64,000 nt of DNA from Campylobacter novaezeelandiae (GCF_004323845.1 NZ_QPGR01000001.1:124001-188000), one strand, 5' to 3'; shown: positions 8,821 through 18,154, counted from the stretch's first letter. Numbers and translations: made by a program. The notes: generated from the letters alone by a model not told the origin.

Positions 8821-9756
8821 TTAACTTTTATTTTTAGATTTCATAAATTTATCATTAATCATTTTAGCTATATTTATCATATCTTCACGCTCTAAATCAT
8901 CTTCTTTTATACCTTTATTTTTTATATATTCATCTTGAAATTTAAAGATTTCATTTTCCATTTTTTTTAAACTTTTAGCCCCAAATTCTAATAAAATTTT
9001 TTTAATCTTAGAAATTTGACAAACTTCCATAATACAAATCAATCTTGGCCAACGAACGTGGTTTGGATTTGCTCCAAGCTCCAATAGAGCTTTAACAGTA
9101 TTATAATTTTGCTCATCATCACTTTCTACAACATCCATTAAAGGAGTTGATCCTGCAAAATAAAATTCTTCCTCCCATTCTTTAGATTTTTCATTGAATT
9201 TTTGATAAATTTGACTTTGTATTTCTAAATTTGCGCCATATTTTAATGCAAGCTTTATTTCATCTATTTCCCCTCTTCTAGCCCAATTATGCAAAATACT
9301 ATCTCCTAAGTGGTCAAAAACATTAAATGTTGCTCCTTTTGTTACAAAATATTTTATTACTCTTTCATCAAGTCCTACTTGATCCATATAAAAAGTCAAT
9401 GCATTATAATTATCCTTTACATGTTCAAATTTAAAATTTGGATTTATACCACAAATATCTATAAGATAATCTAATAATCTTGTATCTTTTCCTTGTTCTA
9501 TAGATCCAGCAGCAGCATTAGCAAGAATATTATCACAAGAAAATAAAGGAGTTTTTATACCCTCCTCTTCACACAATAATTCATAAAAACTTTGTTTTAT
9601 AGGATAATCTTTTAAAAAATTTACAGTTTTTTCAAAATCATTCGCAAAAACCAAATCACAAAGCTCATCTCTTAAATTATCTATTTCTTCGCTACTTAAA
9701 GCACTGATTTTTTCTCTAGCTTCTAATTCTCTTTTAGATACTCCCTTAATACTCAT
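8821..9756 (-). CDS. Ankyrin-repeat protein, candidate immunity protein
   Basis: 311 residues, with ankyrin-type helix pairs in the middle third: LGDSILHNWARRGEIDEIKL, ALKYGANLEIQSQ, then STPLMDVVESDDEQNYNTVK and ALLELGANPNHVRW. There is no signal peptide, so it is cytoplasmic. The ATG has a strong AAGGAGAG ribosome site. It begins 9 bp after the stop of the nuclease-like gene and ends 6 bp before the 414-residue gene. Ankyrin proteins are an established class of immunity proteins in polymorphic toxin loci. Here the position directly behind a toxin-like gene makes that the best guess, though it is not proven by sequence. Confidence 0.75.
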   Translation of the reverse strand: MSIKGVSKRELEAREKISALSSEEIDNLRDELCDLVFANDFEKTVNFLKDYPIKQSFYELLCEEEGIKTPLFSCDNILANAAAGSIEQGKDTRLLDYLIDICGINPNFKFEHVKDNYNALTFYMDQVGLDERVIKYFVTKGATFNVFDHLGDSILHNWARRGEIDEIKLALKYGANLEIQSQIYQKFNEKSKEWEEEFYFAGSTPLMDVVESDDEQNYNTVKALLELGANPNHVRWPRLICIMEVCQISKIKKILLEFGAKSLKKMENEIFKFQDEYIKNKGIKEDDLEREDMINIAKMINDKFMKSKNKS

Positions 9757-9765
9757 CTACTCTCC

Positions 9766-11418
9766 TTAGCTTGGTATTTGCAATTGCTGATCTTTGTTTA
9801 ATTCATCTTCTATGCTTAATGGATTATTTAAATTTAGTCTTTTAATTACTATTTTATTGGGAACATTATTTTTTAAATGATCCAAATAAATTTCTTTAAA
9901 AATAGTTTTTATACTCCTATGCATGTGTCTATGATAGATAAAACCTTTTCTACTTCCTAAATCCCCTTTCACAAAAGCCCTAAGATTTAAAAAAGAAAAA
10001 TTAGAATTTTCTTGTTTGAGTTTATTAATAAATTTTTCATTTTTTTCTTTATCAATAGCTATGCTATCGCTTAATTTTGTATAATGATTGCATAAAAATA
10101 TATAATCTAGTTCATATTCTTGTGCAAGTTTTAACTCAAAGCTTATTTGTTCTGTTAAATCTTGCTTTTGAACGTTTTTAACTTCGATAATACTCCTTTT
10201 ATCATTTACAACAACCAAAAAATCAGGAATAGTAAAGTTATAACTATTTTGATTAAAATTTGCATCAAATTTTCTTCTATTGGATATATATCTTGTTGAT
10301 CCTCTACTAAATAACATAGAAGCTGCATACTCTCCTAATTCTCCTATATCTTTTGAATTAGGGCTCTTCTCTTTTAAAGATTCATTTTTAGATTTCTTAA
10401 TCTTTTTTTGAGTTTTATTTTCCTTTTTCTCTTCATAGTCTTTTATTTTTTTATCAAAACTTTTAGCATATTCATATTTTCCCATTTGAGAGCTTTCTCT
10501 TATGCTTTTGAATTTTTTCTTGCTTACTACTCTTTTTAGAACATCTACGCTATAAATTCTGTCTTTATTGATACTATCAAAAAGTTCTTCTTGTCTTTTT
10601 TTAGCATAAATTAATATACCTTTTTGTTGTTGTTTTTTAATCTCCTCTTGAGAAAGGTTTTCTTCCTGATTTAAAATTGTTAAAAATTCTTTTGGACTTT
10701 GAAGATTTAAAGCATCATTTTGAATTTGAGCTATTTTTCTTTGAAAAGTTAATGTTTTTTCTTTTGTTTTTCTAAGCTCTGTTAAAATAATAGCCCTATC
10801 TTCTAAAGGAATAGGATCAAAAACAAAACCTCTTTTATTTTTTTGTTTAGGAATCAATCTTACAATCAAACTTCTAATACCTTTTTCAAATTGTTCTGCT
10901 AAAAAACTACCAGGGATAATAGCCTTGCCATCTTTTACTTCAAAGCTTTTAATTTCTTTTTCTTCTTTAGTATATCTATCATAAAAAATATCAAATTCAT
11001 TACCTTCATCAAATTTTGATTTTAAATCACTTCCCTTTTTTTCTTCGAAATTTTCATTTAATGATGTATCATTTATCTGAGAGTCTATCTTTTCTTTGTG
11101 CTTAATAACATCTTTAATATCGATGTCTAAATTTGCATTATCTTTAGCTTCTATAGAATCTTGTTTATAAAGTTCCATTTCTTTTAAAACAATACTATTT
11201 CCATCTTTTTTCCTAAATTCAAATTCTTTTATTTTTTTTGAATTTGTGCTTTTTCCTTTTTTTCTTTTTTGTACAGGCTCTTTTGCTTGCATCTCTTTTT
11301 CTTTAACCAAAAAATGCTTGGGTTCATAAAAAGCAAGTTTGCAATTTGATAGTATAAAAACTTTTCGAAACTCTTTAACTAAAAAAACGATATCATTAAA
11401 TTCTATCAACTCAGGCAT
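9766..11418 (-). CDS. Putative type VI effector with C-terminal PD-(D/E)XK nuclease-like toxin domain
   Basis: 550 residues from the ATG at 11418; AGGA lies 7 bases upstream, which excludes the TTG two codons earlier. The N-terminal 200 residues are unrecognised and may bind the spike. The middle (about 205-355) is charged and helical, ending in a Lys-rich linker. From about 357 a restriction-endonuclease-like core appears: GELGEYAA (E in helix 1), then F-IPDF at about 396-400, then IIEVKN at about 411-415, the E-x-K pair. The pattern resembles the Tox-REase group of secreted toxins. A further 80 residues follow. It sits 14 bp after vgrG and 9 bp before an ankyrin gene. The nuclease fold is a motif-based inference. 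Confidence 0.65.
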   Translation of the reverse strand: MPELIEFNDIVFLVKEFRKVFILSNCKLAFYEPKHFLVKEKEMQAKEPVQKRKKGKSTNSKKIKEFEFRKKDGNSIVLKEMELYKQDSIEAKDNANLDIDIKDVIKHKEKIDSQINDTSLNENFEEKKGSDLKSKFDEGNEFDIFYDRYTKEEKEIKSFEVKDGKAIIPGSFLAEQFEKGIRSLIVRLIPKQKNKRGFVFDPIPLEDRAIILTELRKTKEKTLTFQRKIAQIQNDALNLQSPKEFLTILNQEENLSQEEIKKQQQKGILIYAKKRQEELFDSINKDRIYSVDVLKRVVSKKKFKSIRESSQMGKYEYAKSFDKKIKDYEEKKENKTQKKIKKSKNESLKEKSPNSKDIGELGEYAASMLFSRGSTRYISNRRKFDANFNQNSYNFTIPDFLVVVNDKRSIIEVKNVQKQDLTEQISFELKLAQEYELDYIFLCNHYTKLSDSIAIDKEKNEKFINKLKQENSNFSFLNLRAFVKGDLGSRKGFIYHRHMHRSIKTIFKEIYLDHLKNNVPNKIVIKRLNLNNPLSIEDELNKDQQLQIPS

Positions 11419-11432
11419 AAACAATTCCTAAT

Positions 11433-13937
11433 TTAATCAATCCTTAAATCTCCACCTTTAATTCTAAGCCCTTTAGAATCTATAATTACTTCTACCCCAT
11501 CTACTTTTATAATAATTTCTTTTTTGGTGTGAATAATAGCAGAACCATTTTCTATTTGCGTTATAGCTTTTTTCTTAGCAACTATAATATTTTCTTCATT
11601 AGCTAAAAAATTAACAAAATCAGCATTAAAAGAGCAATTTTTATTTGTTCTAAAACCCAAAGACTCCTCAGCTTGAATTTGCAAATGTTCCTTACTTAGC
11701 AAAAGTGTATCTTTTGAAGAATCTATTTTTATACTATCTCCAGTCATAAGAGTATAAGATCCTTGAATTGTTTCGTTTTTATTATTTCCCACTCTTTGTA
11801 TATAATCATTTGAAATCTCTTTTTCAAAATTATTTTTTACTTCTACTTTTTTATCATTTTTTACATATTCTTCATAATCTTGACCTATATTAATTTTATG
11901 TGTAACGCCAACATTTAAAGTATTGCTAAGACCTACATTTGTATCTTTTGAAAGTAAGGTATTTTCTAAATACTCTGCGCCAACATTAACATTTTTAAAT
12001 CCAGCAATATTTTGCATATGTCCTAAAATAATAAATTCGCTAAATAAACCTCCAACTTCTGAAGTTTTGTTGTTTTTTATAACCTGTTCGTGATTATTAA
12101 TAATTTCTTCTTTATAATCTTTTTGTGCTAAAAGATAAATTTCTTCTTTACCTGCTTCATTTTTAAAAGTTAATTCATTTCTCTCATAAGATCTTAAATT
12201 TTCTTGTCCTAAGGTTGAGTTAGATATAGTTAAGAAATGATTATTTGTATAATTTAAATCATAATCTTTATTTTCTTGTATTTTAAGCTCTGGTAGCCCC
12301 TCATATCTTATTAATGGAATTTGTCTTAAATAATTTAAAGCATTATTGGCAATCTCTCTTTTAAACTTAGGATAAGAATAAAGAGGTAGAGCATTATTTT
12401 CATTATAAAAACTCCCACTTATAAAAGGCTTATCAATATCATTTTCTAAAAACGAAATTAACACCTCATCTCCAACTCTTGGTATTCTAAAAAAACCAGA
12501 ATAGCTTGAAGCTATAGGAGAGCTTACTCTTAAAAAACAGCTATGGTGATATAAATGTTCTTTTTCATCAATTGTTTCTTGATTTACAAAAGCATCAAAT
12601 CTTACCTTTACCCTACCGTATTTGTCTGTAAAAACTAAATTGCTTTCATTTGAAATTTCATTATTTTCTCCTATAACTATCCCCTTTGTTTGAGTAGGTG
12701 CTTTAGGTTTTGTTTTAAAACTTGGAACAAATGGTATATAACTTGGCAAAAGCGTAACTGTATTAAAATAAGATTTTGTAAAGTGAAAATCTTTGATTTT
12801 TTGATTATCATTTGTATTGATAGAGTTGGCTAAAATTGCATCATCAATTAAATACTGTTCTAAATTTATGATAATAAAGTCTTTTTTTTCTTTATTATCT
12901 AAATTTCTTTCATATGAAGAATTAAAATTTATATTAACTTTGTCGCTTAAGGATAAATTATAAATATTACTTTTTGCTTTAAAGCTTTCATTTAAAAGTT
13001 TATATCTTTTTTCTTTTAAATAAATAGGAGTCTTTAAATCTATATCTTCTGTAAAAGAATTCGCACTTTCATAAATATGCTCATTATAATATTGTAAATT
13101 TTTAAATTTTTCATCAATTGTATTAAGATTTAAAGAAGTTGCGCTTAAAGGATTACTAGCATTTGTGCTTGAATAGGTAAATTGATTAGAAAAAATAGAT
13201 CTTTCTTTTATAAAAGAATAAATACAAGGTTCATGTAAAATATTGTTAATATTAGAATTAAATTGAATATTTTGACTTTTAGATGATACAAAAGTATCAC
13301 AAAAATAAATTTTTTCATCATCTTCATAAAAATATATACCATTATTATGAGCAAGTCGTGTGATAAATTCCAAATCACTCTCATTATATTGAATAATGAG
13401 TTCTTTTTTAGAATAACTATGTTTAAGTTTTGAAAAATCAATTTCTTTATTGATAAATTTTCCTTGATAAAAATCCAAAGTTATTTTAATAACTTCCAAA
13501 ATACTTAAGTCTGTATAGATCCTATTAGCTCTATTAAAAGACATTCTGGCAAGTACAGAACTAAGAGTAAATTTAAAAAAATGTTTATATGAAAGATGTT
13601 TTATTTCTGAATCAACTATATTATTTGCACTTTCATTGCTTAAACCCAAATAATTAACATAAGAAACAATACCTTTATAAATTTTATTTTCTTTATGTGT
13701 AAAATCAATTGTTGTATTTTCATAAGGATTTTTAATAATAAAATGAGCCTCCTTGTCAATCAAGGAATTAGGATGAAAATTAATATTTGCGTCATTAATT
13801 AAGTTTTCTTCTAAAATTTCAATATAGCCCTCACACTCGCAAGTAAATAAATCTTCTAAACTTTCTTTAATATAAGCCTTAGTGATTTTAAAAGAAACAG
13901 ATGGATTAATAATATTTAAACTAAGATATGAATTCAT
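11433..13937 (-). CDS. vgrG: Type VI secretion spike protein VgrG (TssI)
   Basis: 834 residues from the ATG at 13937, preceded by AAGGTGG at the right distance; the GTG three codons upstream lies inside that ribosome site. The gp27-like part covers about residues 1-390 and includes the diagnostic QYNESDLEFITRL with NNGIYFYE. The gp5-like OB fold follows at about 415-515 (KYGRVKVRF ... FRIPRVGDEVLISFLENDIDKPFISG). From about 575 to the end comes a repetitive beta-helical needle ending GLRIKGGDLRID. It forms the tip that punctures the target cell and carries effectors. No hcp, tssB/C, tssM or other T6SS genes occur in the window, so this is either an orphan vgrG serving a T6SS elsewhere or a remnant. 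Confidence 0.92.
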   Translation of the reverse strand: MNSYLSLNIINPSVSFKITKAYIKESLEDLFTCECEGYIEILEENLINDANINFHPNSLIDKEAHFIIKNPYENTTIDFTHKENKIYKGIVSYVNYLGLSNESANNIVDSEIKHLSYKHFFKFTLSSVLARMSFNRANRIYTDLSILEVIKITLDFYQGKFINKEIDFSKLKHSYSKKELIIQYNESDLEFITRLAHNNGIYFYEDDEKIYFCDTFVSSKSQNIQFNSNINNILHEPCIYSFIKERSIFSNQFTYSSTNASNPLSATSLNLNTIDEKFKNLQYYNEHIYESANSFTEDIDLKTPIYLKEKRYKLLNESFKAKSNIYNLSLSDKVNINFNSSYERNLDNKEKKDFIIINLEQYLIDDAILANSINTNDNQKIKDFHFTKSYFNTVTLLPSYIPFVPSFKTKPKAPTQTKGIVIGENNEISNESNLVFTDKYGRVKVRFDAFVNQETIDEKEHLYHHSCFLRVSSPIASSYSGFFRIPRVGDEVLISFLENDIDKPFISGSFYNENNALPLYSYPKFKREIANNALNYLRQIPLIRYEGLPELKIQENKDYDLNYTNNHFLTISNSTLGQENLRSYERNELTFKNEAGKEEIYLLAQKDYKEEIINNHEQVIKNNKTSEVGGLFSEFIILGHMQNIAGFKNVNVGAEYLENTLLSKDTNVGLSNTLNVGVTHKINIGQDYEEYVKNDKKVEVKNNFEKEISNDYIQRVGNNKNETIQGSYTLMTGDSIKIDSSKDTLLLSKEHLQIQAEESLGFRTNKNCSFNADFVNFLANEENIIVAKKKAITQIENGSAIIHTKKEIIIKVDGVEVIIDSKGLRIKGGDLRID

Positions 13938-14029
13938 AACTACCACCTTCTTTTAATCAATTTAGCCTGTGATTATAAATTATATCATAGTTTATGTCTT
14001 AAATAATAATTCTTACTAAATTAATAAAA
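13938..14029 (-). promoter_or_regulatory. vgrG promoter region and possible ceu operon terminator
   Basis: Two TATAAT-like -10 boxes on the minus strand (complement of 13979-13984 and 13972-13977) lie 35-50 bases before the vgrG start, so vgrG can be expressed separately from ceuBCDE upstream. A 10-bp inverted repeat (14016-14025 with 14029-14038, 3-base loop) overlaps the end of ceuE. It is purely AT-rich apart from its closing pair and has no clear U-tract, so it is only a weak terminator candidate. Confidence 0.4.
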
Positions 14030-14998
14030 TTAATTTAGTGCTTTAGCTACTTCTTTAATCATAGCCTCCAATGATTCAAGCCCGCCACCTGAAAGATACC
14101 AATATTGTGGATCAAGATAAATAATTTTATTATTTTGTGCCGCTTTAGTTTTTAAAATCAAAGCATTATTTAGTATATCTTTAGCTTTTTCTTGATTGCC
14201 AACTATAACATTTCTATCTATAACGAAAATAAAATCTGGATTTTTTTCCAAAATATACTCTGAGTTAATACTTTTACCATGTGTTCCAACTTTTAAAGAT
14301 TTATCTACAGGCTCAATGTCTAAAATATCATGTATTAAACCAAATCTTGAAGAAGAGCCAAAAGCTGAAATTTTATTGGAATTGGTAAGTATTATTAAAG
14401 CTTTCTTATCTTTGCTAATTTTGCTTTTTATTTCAGAAATTTCTTCTTTTATTTGCGATATTTTCTCTTTTGCTTCACTTTCCTTATTGTAAAGTTTTGC
14501 AATACTTAAAACATTATTTTCAAAAGAAAATAAAAAATCAGAATTGTTAATACCTAAATATATAGTAGGAGCAATTTGATTCAATTTATCATAAAACCTA
14601 GTTTGACGACCCGAAATGATGATTAAATCGGGCTTTAATGCGTTAATCGCTTCTAAATTTACTTGTTGAACACCTCCTATGTTACTTTTATTATCATATT
14701 GTTTTAAATAAGGAGGCAAATTTTTAAGAGGAACTCCAATAACTTTATCACTTAAATTTAAAGAATCAAAAGTATCCAAAGAACCAAAATCTAAAATCAC
14801 AACTCTTGAAGGGTTTTTAACCACCCTACTCTCACCTAAAGAATGTTTAATCAAGAAAGAATCCCCCTTATCAGTCACGCTAATAGGGGTAACAACTAGA
14901 GTATTTTCGCTATTATTTTTAATCTTATTGTCAAAACAAGCACTAAAACCCAACAATAAAAATAAACAAAACCATACTAAAAAACTTTTCTTTTTCAT
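14030..14998 (-). CDS. ceuE: Ferric siderophore (enterobactin-derived catecholate) binding lipoprotein CeuE
   Basis: Periplasmic class III binding protein delivering ferric catecholate to CeuBC. I start at the ATG at 14998 (MKKKSFLV), which has AAGGAGA upstream; the frame reads 12 codons further but without support. The lipoprotein signal is clear (LLLGFSAC, Cys at about 21). Two residues known to complete the iron coordination sphere in C. jejuni CeuE appear conserved: His in KVGTHGKS and Tyr in YLDPQYWYLSGG. 322 residues matches the family. It is the last gene of ceuBCDE and follows ceuD by 20 bp. Confidence 0.94.
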   Translation of the reverse strand: MKKKSFLVWFCLFLLLGFSACFDNKIKNNSENTLVVTPISVTDKGDSFLIKHSLGESRVVKNPSRVVILDFGSLDTFDSLNLSDKVIGVPLKNLPPYLKQYDNKSNIGGVQQVNLEAINALKPDLIIISGRQTRFYDKLNQIAPTIYLGINNSDFLFSFENNVLSIAKLYNKESEAKEKISQIKEEISEIKSKISKDKKALIILTNSNKISAFGSSSRFGLIHDILDIEPVDKSLKVGTHGKSINSEYILEKNPDFIFVIDRNVIVGNQEKAKDILNNALILKTKAAQNNKIIYLDPQYWYLSGGGLESLEAMIKEVAKALN

Positions 14999-15018
14999 AT
15001 TTTTCTCCTTAAAATAAA

Positions 15019-15774
15019 TTAAAAATAAAGACATACTTTTTTATTTTTAAATTCCACTAAAGGAATTTCCATATCATAAACCTCTTTTAACACCTCGCTA
15101 TTAATGATTTTTTCCGTATGATCAAATTTCACAATTTTTCCATCTTTTAAGGCAAGAATTTCATCAGAGTAAATTGAAGCAAAATTAATATCATGCAACA
15201 CTACTATAATAGATTTATTAAAATCTTTAATTAAATTTTTCATTAAATTCATAGTCTGGACACAATGTTTCATATCAAGATTATTTAAAGGCTCATCAAA
15301 CAAAATAAATTCAGTATCTTGAGCAATAATCATTGCTATAAAGGCTCTTTGTTTTTGTCCACCACTTAAAGTATCTAAATATTTATCTTTTATCTCATAA
15401 AGTCCTGTATAATTTAAAGCTTCATTAATTTTTTCTTTATCTTGAGAATTTAATCTTCCTTGAGAATAAGGAAAGCGACCAAAAGATACCAACTCTTCAA
15501 TACTTAATCTTAAATTTAAATTATTTTGCTGTTTGAGAATAGAAATTTTTTGGGCTAATATATTTTCTTTATAGGAATTAATATTTTTACCATCAATATA
15601 TATTTCACCATTATCAGGCTTAAGTAAACGACTTATAAGAGAAAGTACAGTACTTTTGCCAGCTCCATTAGGGCCAATTAGTGAAATTAGTTTGTTTCTA
15701 GGAAAAGTCAAATTTAAATTTGAAACTATGCTTTTTTTATTATAACTTTTGCTTATATTTTTTAATTCTATCAT
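15019..15774 (-). CDS. ceuD: Siderophore ABC transporter ATP-binding protein CeuD
   Basis: 251-residue ATPase energising ferric siderophore import. Walker A GPNGAGKST is near residues 34-42, the ABC signature LSGGQKQRAF near 133, Walker B FILFDEPLNNLD near 157, and the switch His in VVLHD near 190. It belongs to the FepC/FhuC branch. Its start overlaps the ceuC stop (ATGA), so the subunits are co-translated. Confidence 0.95.
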   Translation of the reverse strand: MIELKNISKSYNKKSIVSNLNLTFPRNKLISLIGPNGAGKSTVLSLISRLLKPDNGEIYIDGKNINSYKENILAQKISILKQQNNLNLRLSIEELVSFGRFPYSQGRLNSQDKEKINEALNYTGLYEIKDKYLDTLSGGQKQRAFIAMIIAQDTEFILFDEPLNNLDMKHCVQTMNLMKNLIKDFNKSIIVVLHDINFASIYSDEILALKDGKIVKFDHTEKIINSEVLKEVYDMEIPLVEFKNKKVCLYF

Positions 15775-16709
15775 AATTTACTCCCCTTAAAAACGAGATA
15801 TAAAAAATAAATTCCTCCGAGAAAATTTATAATCACGCTTATAGTTGTGTTATACTCAAAAACCCTTGAAACAAAAAATACACCTATAATTAAAAATATT
15901 ATTGCGATCAAAGAGCAAGCTAAAAGCAAAAATTTATGTTTAGAAGTTTTAAAAAGCTCATAAGTAATATTGCAAATTAAGAGTCCTAAAAATGTAATAG
16001 GACCAACTAAAGCTGTGCTTATAGAAGTTAATATAGCTACAATTATCATAAGATGTTTTATAATCTTATGATAATTAATTCCTAAATTTATACTTAAATC
16101 TTTACCTAAAACCAAAGGATCTAAAAATTTCAAGTATTTAACAACAAAGACCATACTAATTAAAGTGATAATACTTGCTAAAAATAAAACATCAATTGCA
16201 ATATTATCAAAACTAGCAAACATCCTTCCTTGAATAATCATAAATTCATCAGGATCGATTAAAACTTCAAAAAAAGTTCCCAAAGTAGAAAAGAATGTTC
16301 CAAAAATAATTCCTAAAAGCATAATTAAATAGATATTTCTTTCATTTTTAAAAAGAAGTTTATATAAAAGCAAAGAAAAAATTACCATACAAAATAAAGA
16401 AAGTAAAAAATTAATATTTTCTTTATATACAATTAAATTAGTTGAGCCTAAAATAAAAACCAAGCAAGATTGTAAAAGCATATATAAAGAATCAAGACCT
16501 ATAATACTTGGTGTAAGAATTTTATTATTGCTAATAGTTTGAAAAACAATACTTGAAACGGCAATACATATACCAACAATAACAATAGAAGCAATTTGCA
16601 AACTGCGATTTTTTAAAGCATAATTGCTAAATTCTCCCATAAAACCAAATAAATAAATACCTACACTAAACAAGGCAATAAAAATTAAAAAATATATTTT
16701 TTTATCCAT
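15771..16709 (-). CDS. ceuC: Siderophore ABC transporter permease CeuC
   Basis: 312-residue FecCD/BtuC-type permease with about nine or ten hydrophobic segments. The conserved core GLLICNITYELF follows the TALVGPITFLG stretch near residue 240. It pairs with CeuB to form the inner-membrane channel. It overlaps ceuB by 8 bp and ceuD by 4 bp. Confidence 0.94.
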   Translation of the reverse strand: MDKKIYFLIFIALFSVGIYLFGFMGEFSNYALKNRSLQIASIVIVGICIAVSSIVFQTISNNKILTPSIIGLDSLYMLLQSCLVFILGSTNLIVYKENINFLLSLFCMVIFSLLLYKLLFKNERNIYLIMLLGIIFGTFFSTLGTFFEVLIDPDEFMIIQGRMFASFDNIAIDVLFLASIITLISMVFVVKYLKFLDPLVLGKDLSINLGINYHKIIKHLMIIVAILTSISTALVGPITFLGLLICNITYELFKTSKHKFLLLACSLIAIIFLIIGVFFVSRVFEYNTTISVIINFLGGIYFLYLVFKGSKL

Positions 16710-17655
16710 TTTTTCTCTTTAATAAAATCCAAATAAATATCAAAGATCCAAAAACTCCTGCTACTATACTAATTGGCATTTCAAAAGGAAAAATAATTAT
16801 TCTTGCAAAAATATCACATATAAGCAAAAATAAAGCTCCGCTTAATGCAATATAACTAAGATTTCTTTTAAGATTATCACCCTTATAAATAGAAATAATA
16901 TTAGGAATAATAAGACCCAAAAAAGGTATAACTCCAACAGTTAAAACAATGACTGAAGTAATAATTGAAACAATAAATAAGCCAAGACCAAGGACAAAAT
17001 TATAAGAAATACCAAGATTAATGCATACTTCTTTTCCCATACCTACAATAGTAATTTTATTGGCAAAAATATATGCAACAACTAACATAGGTAAACTTAT
17101 ATAAATTAGCTCATAATTTCCTTGCATAACATTAGCAAAACTCCCCTGTAGCCATCCTTGAATATTTTGGATATAATTTAAACTATAAGCAAAAAAAGTT
17201 GTTAAAGAATTAATAATCCCGCCAAACATTAATCCTACCAGAGGTATGAAAATACTATCTTTGAATTTAATTTTTCTTAAAATTTGTATAAAAACAATAC
17301 TTCCAAGCATAGTAAAAATACAAGCAATTAAAGTTTGAAATAAAAAAGAATAAGTATTGAAAAATACTAAAGAGATTAAAATTCCAAATCTTGCACAATC
17401 CATAGTTCCAGCAGTGGTTGGAGAAACAAATTTATTTTGAGTAATCTGCTGCATAATAAGACCACAAATTCCCAAACTCATTCCTGTGATGATTATGGCT
17501 ATAATTCTTGGAATTCTTGTTATAAACAAAAGTTCCAAATCTTCGTTATTTAAAGAGAATAAAGAAATATCTTTTACTCCTATAAAGACACTTACTATAG
17601 AAAAAATAAAAAGTAATGATAATAAAACCTTTAGTTTTATAAAGCAACTGAACAA
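16702..17655 (-). CDS. ceuB: Siderophore ABC transporter permease CeuB
   Basis: 317-residue FecCD-type permease and first gene of the ceuBCDE operon. Typical features are the N-terminal RIPRIIAIIITGMSLGICG, with ITQNKFVSPTTAGT, and the C-terminal VGVIPFLGLIIPN motif. The start is a TTG at 17655 with AAGGA 7 bases upstream. A Fur box sits immediately upstream, so the operon should be induced by iron starvation. Confidence 0.94.
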   Translation of the reverse strand: MFSCFIKLKVLLSLLFIFSIVSVFIGVKDISLFSLNNEDLELLFITRIPRIIAIIITGMSLGICGLIMQQITQNKFVSPTTAGTMDCARFGILISLVFFNTYSFLFQTLIACIFTMLGSIVFIQILRKIKFKDSIFIPLVGLMFGGIINSLTTFFAYSLNYIQNIQGWLQGSFANVMQGNYELIYISLPMLVVAYIFANKITIVGMGKEVCINLGISYNFVLGLGLFIVSIITSVIVLTVGVIPFLGLIIPNIISIYKGDNLKRNLSYIALSGALFLLICDIFARIIIFPFEMPISIVAGVFGSLIFIWILLKRKNG

Positions 17656-17670
17656 AAATTTCCTTAATTA

Positions 17671-17699
17671 AATAATGATAATAATTATTAAAAATTATA
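17671..17699 (-). promoter_or_regulatory. Fur box and -10 element of the ceuBCDE operon
   Basis: The plus-strand sequence TGATAATAATTATTA at 17676-17690 differs from the 7-1-7 Fur consensus (TGATAATNATTATCA) at a single position. The 19-base version at 17671-17689 matches 16 of 19 positions of the classic box. A minus-strand TATAAT (complement of 17694-17699) lies just upstream, so a bound Fur dimer would cover the transcription start. This predicts iron repression of ceuBCDE. Confidence 0.85.
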
Positions 17700-17832
17700 T
17701 ACTATTTTTCTAAATTTTTTATAAAAATGATATTAATTTTCAAAAATATTACGATATTCAAATTAAACCAATAATTGGCGCAAATAAGATTAATAATTGC
17801 GATAAATTCAGCTTATTTTTTGATTTAATGGA

Positions 17833-17867
17833 TATAATACTAGTTTTATTTTATACCAATCAGGAGG
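17833..17867 (+). promoter_or_regulatory. rpsO promoter -10 box and strong ribosome binding site
   Basis: TATAAT at 17833-17838, and AGGAGG at 17862-17867 six bases before the rpsO ATG. The region 17700-17830 upstream is AT-rich with periodic T runs, as is usual for Campylobacter sigma-70 promoters, and shows no other feature. A leader that binds S15 may exist but no clear pseudoknot can be read by eye. Confidence 0.7.
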
Positions 17868-17873
17868 TCCAAA

Positions 17874-18146
17874 ATGGCTTTAGATTCGGCTAAGAAAGCA
17901 GAAATTATTGCTAAATTTGCTAAGAAGTCAGGTGATACTGGCTCTACAGAAGTTCAAGTTGCGCTTTTAAGTGCTAGAATTTCAGAACTAACTGAACATT
18001 TAAAAATCTATAAAAAAGATTTTTCTTCACGCTTAGGTCTTTTAAAACTTGTAGGACAAAGAAAAAGACTTTTATCTTATCTTAAAAGAAAAGATCACAA
18101 TAGCTATATAAAACTTATCAACGAACTTAAACTTAGAGATAAATAA
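17874..18146 (+). CDS. rpsO: 30S ribosomal protein S15
   Basis: 90 residues, the standard length for S15, which binds 16S rRNA helices and nucleates the platform of the small subunit. Recognisable runs are [15 protein letters not shown] near 18-32, [19 protein letters not shown] near 49-67, and the C-terminal [11 protein letters not shown]. It stands alone with its own promoter and is followed by a hairpin terminator. Confidence 0.98.
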   Translation: MALDSAKKAEIIAKFAKKSGDTGSTEVQVALLSARISELTEHLKIYKKDFSSRLGLLKLVGQRKRLLSYLKRKDHNSYIKLINELKLRDK

Positions 18147-18154
18147 TCATTCAT

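Noticed and set aside
13208..13441. 77-codon minus-strand open frame inside vgrG in another frame
   Set aside because: VgrG motifs run unbroken across it, including the QYNESDLEFITRL hallmark, and it has no start context.
13938..14029. Possible insertion-sequence ends or attachment site at the edge of the vgrG module
   Set aside because: No transposase, no flanking direct repeats and no tRNA gene were visible; only an AT-rich inverted repeat.
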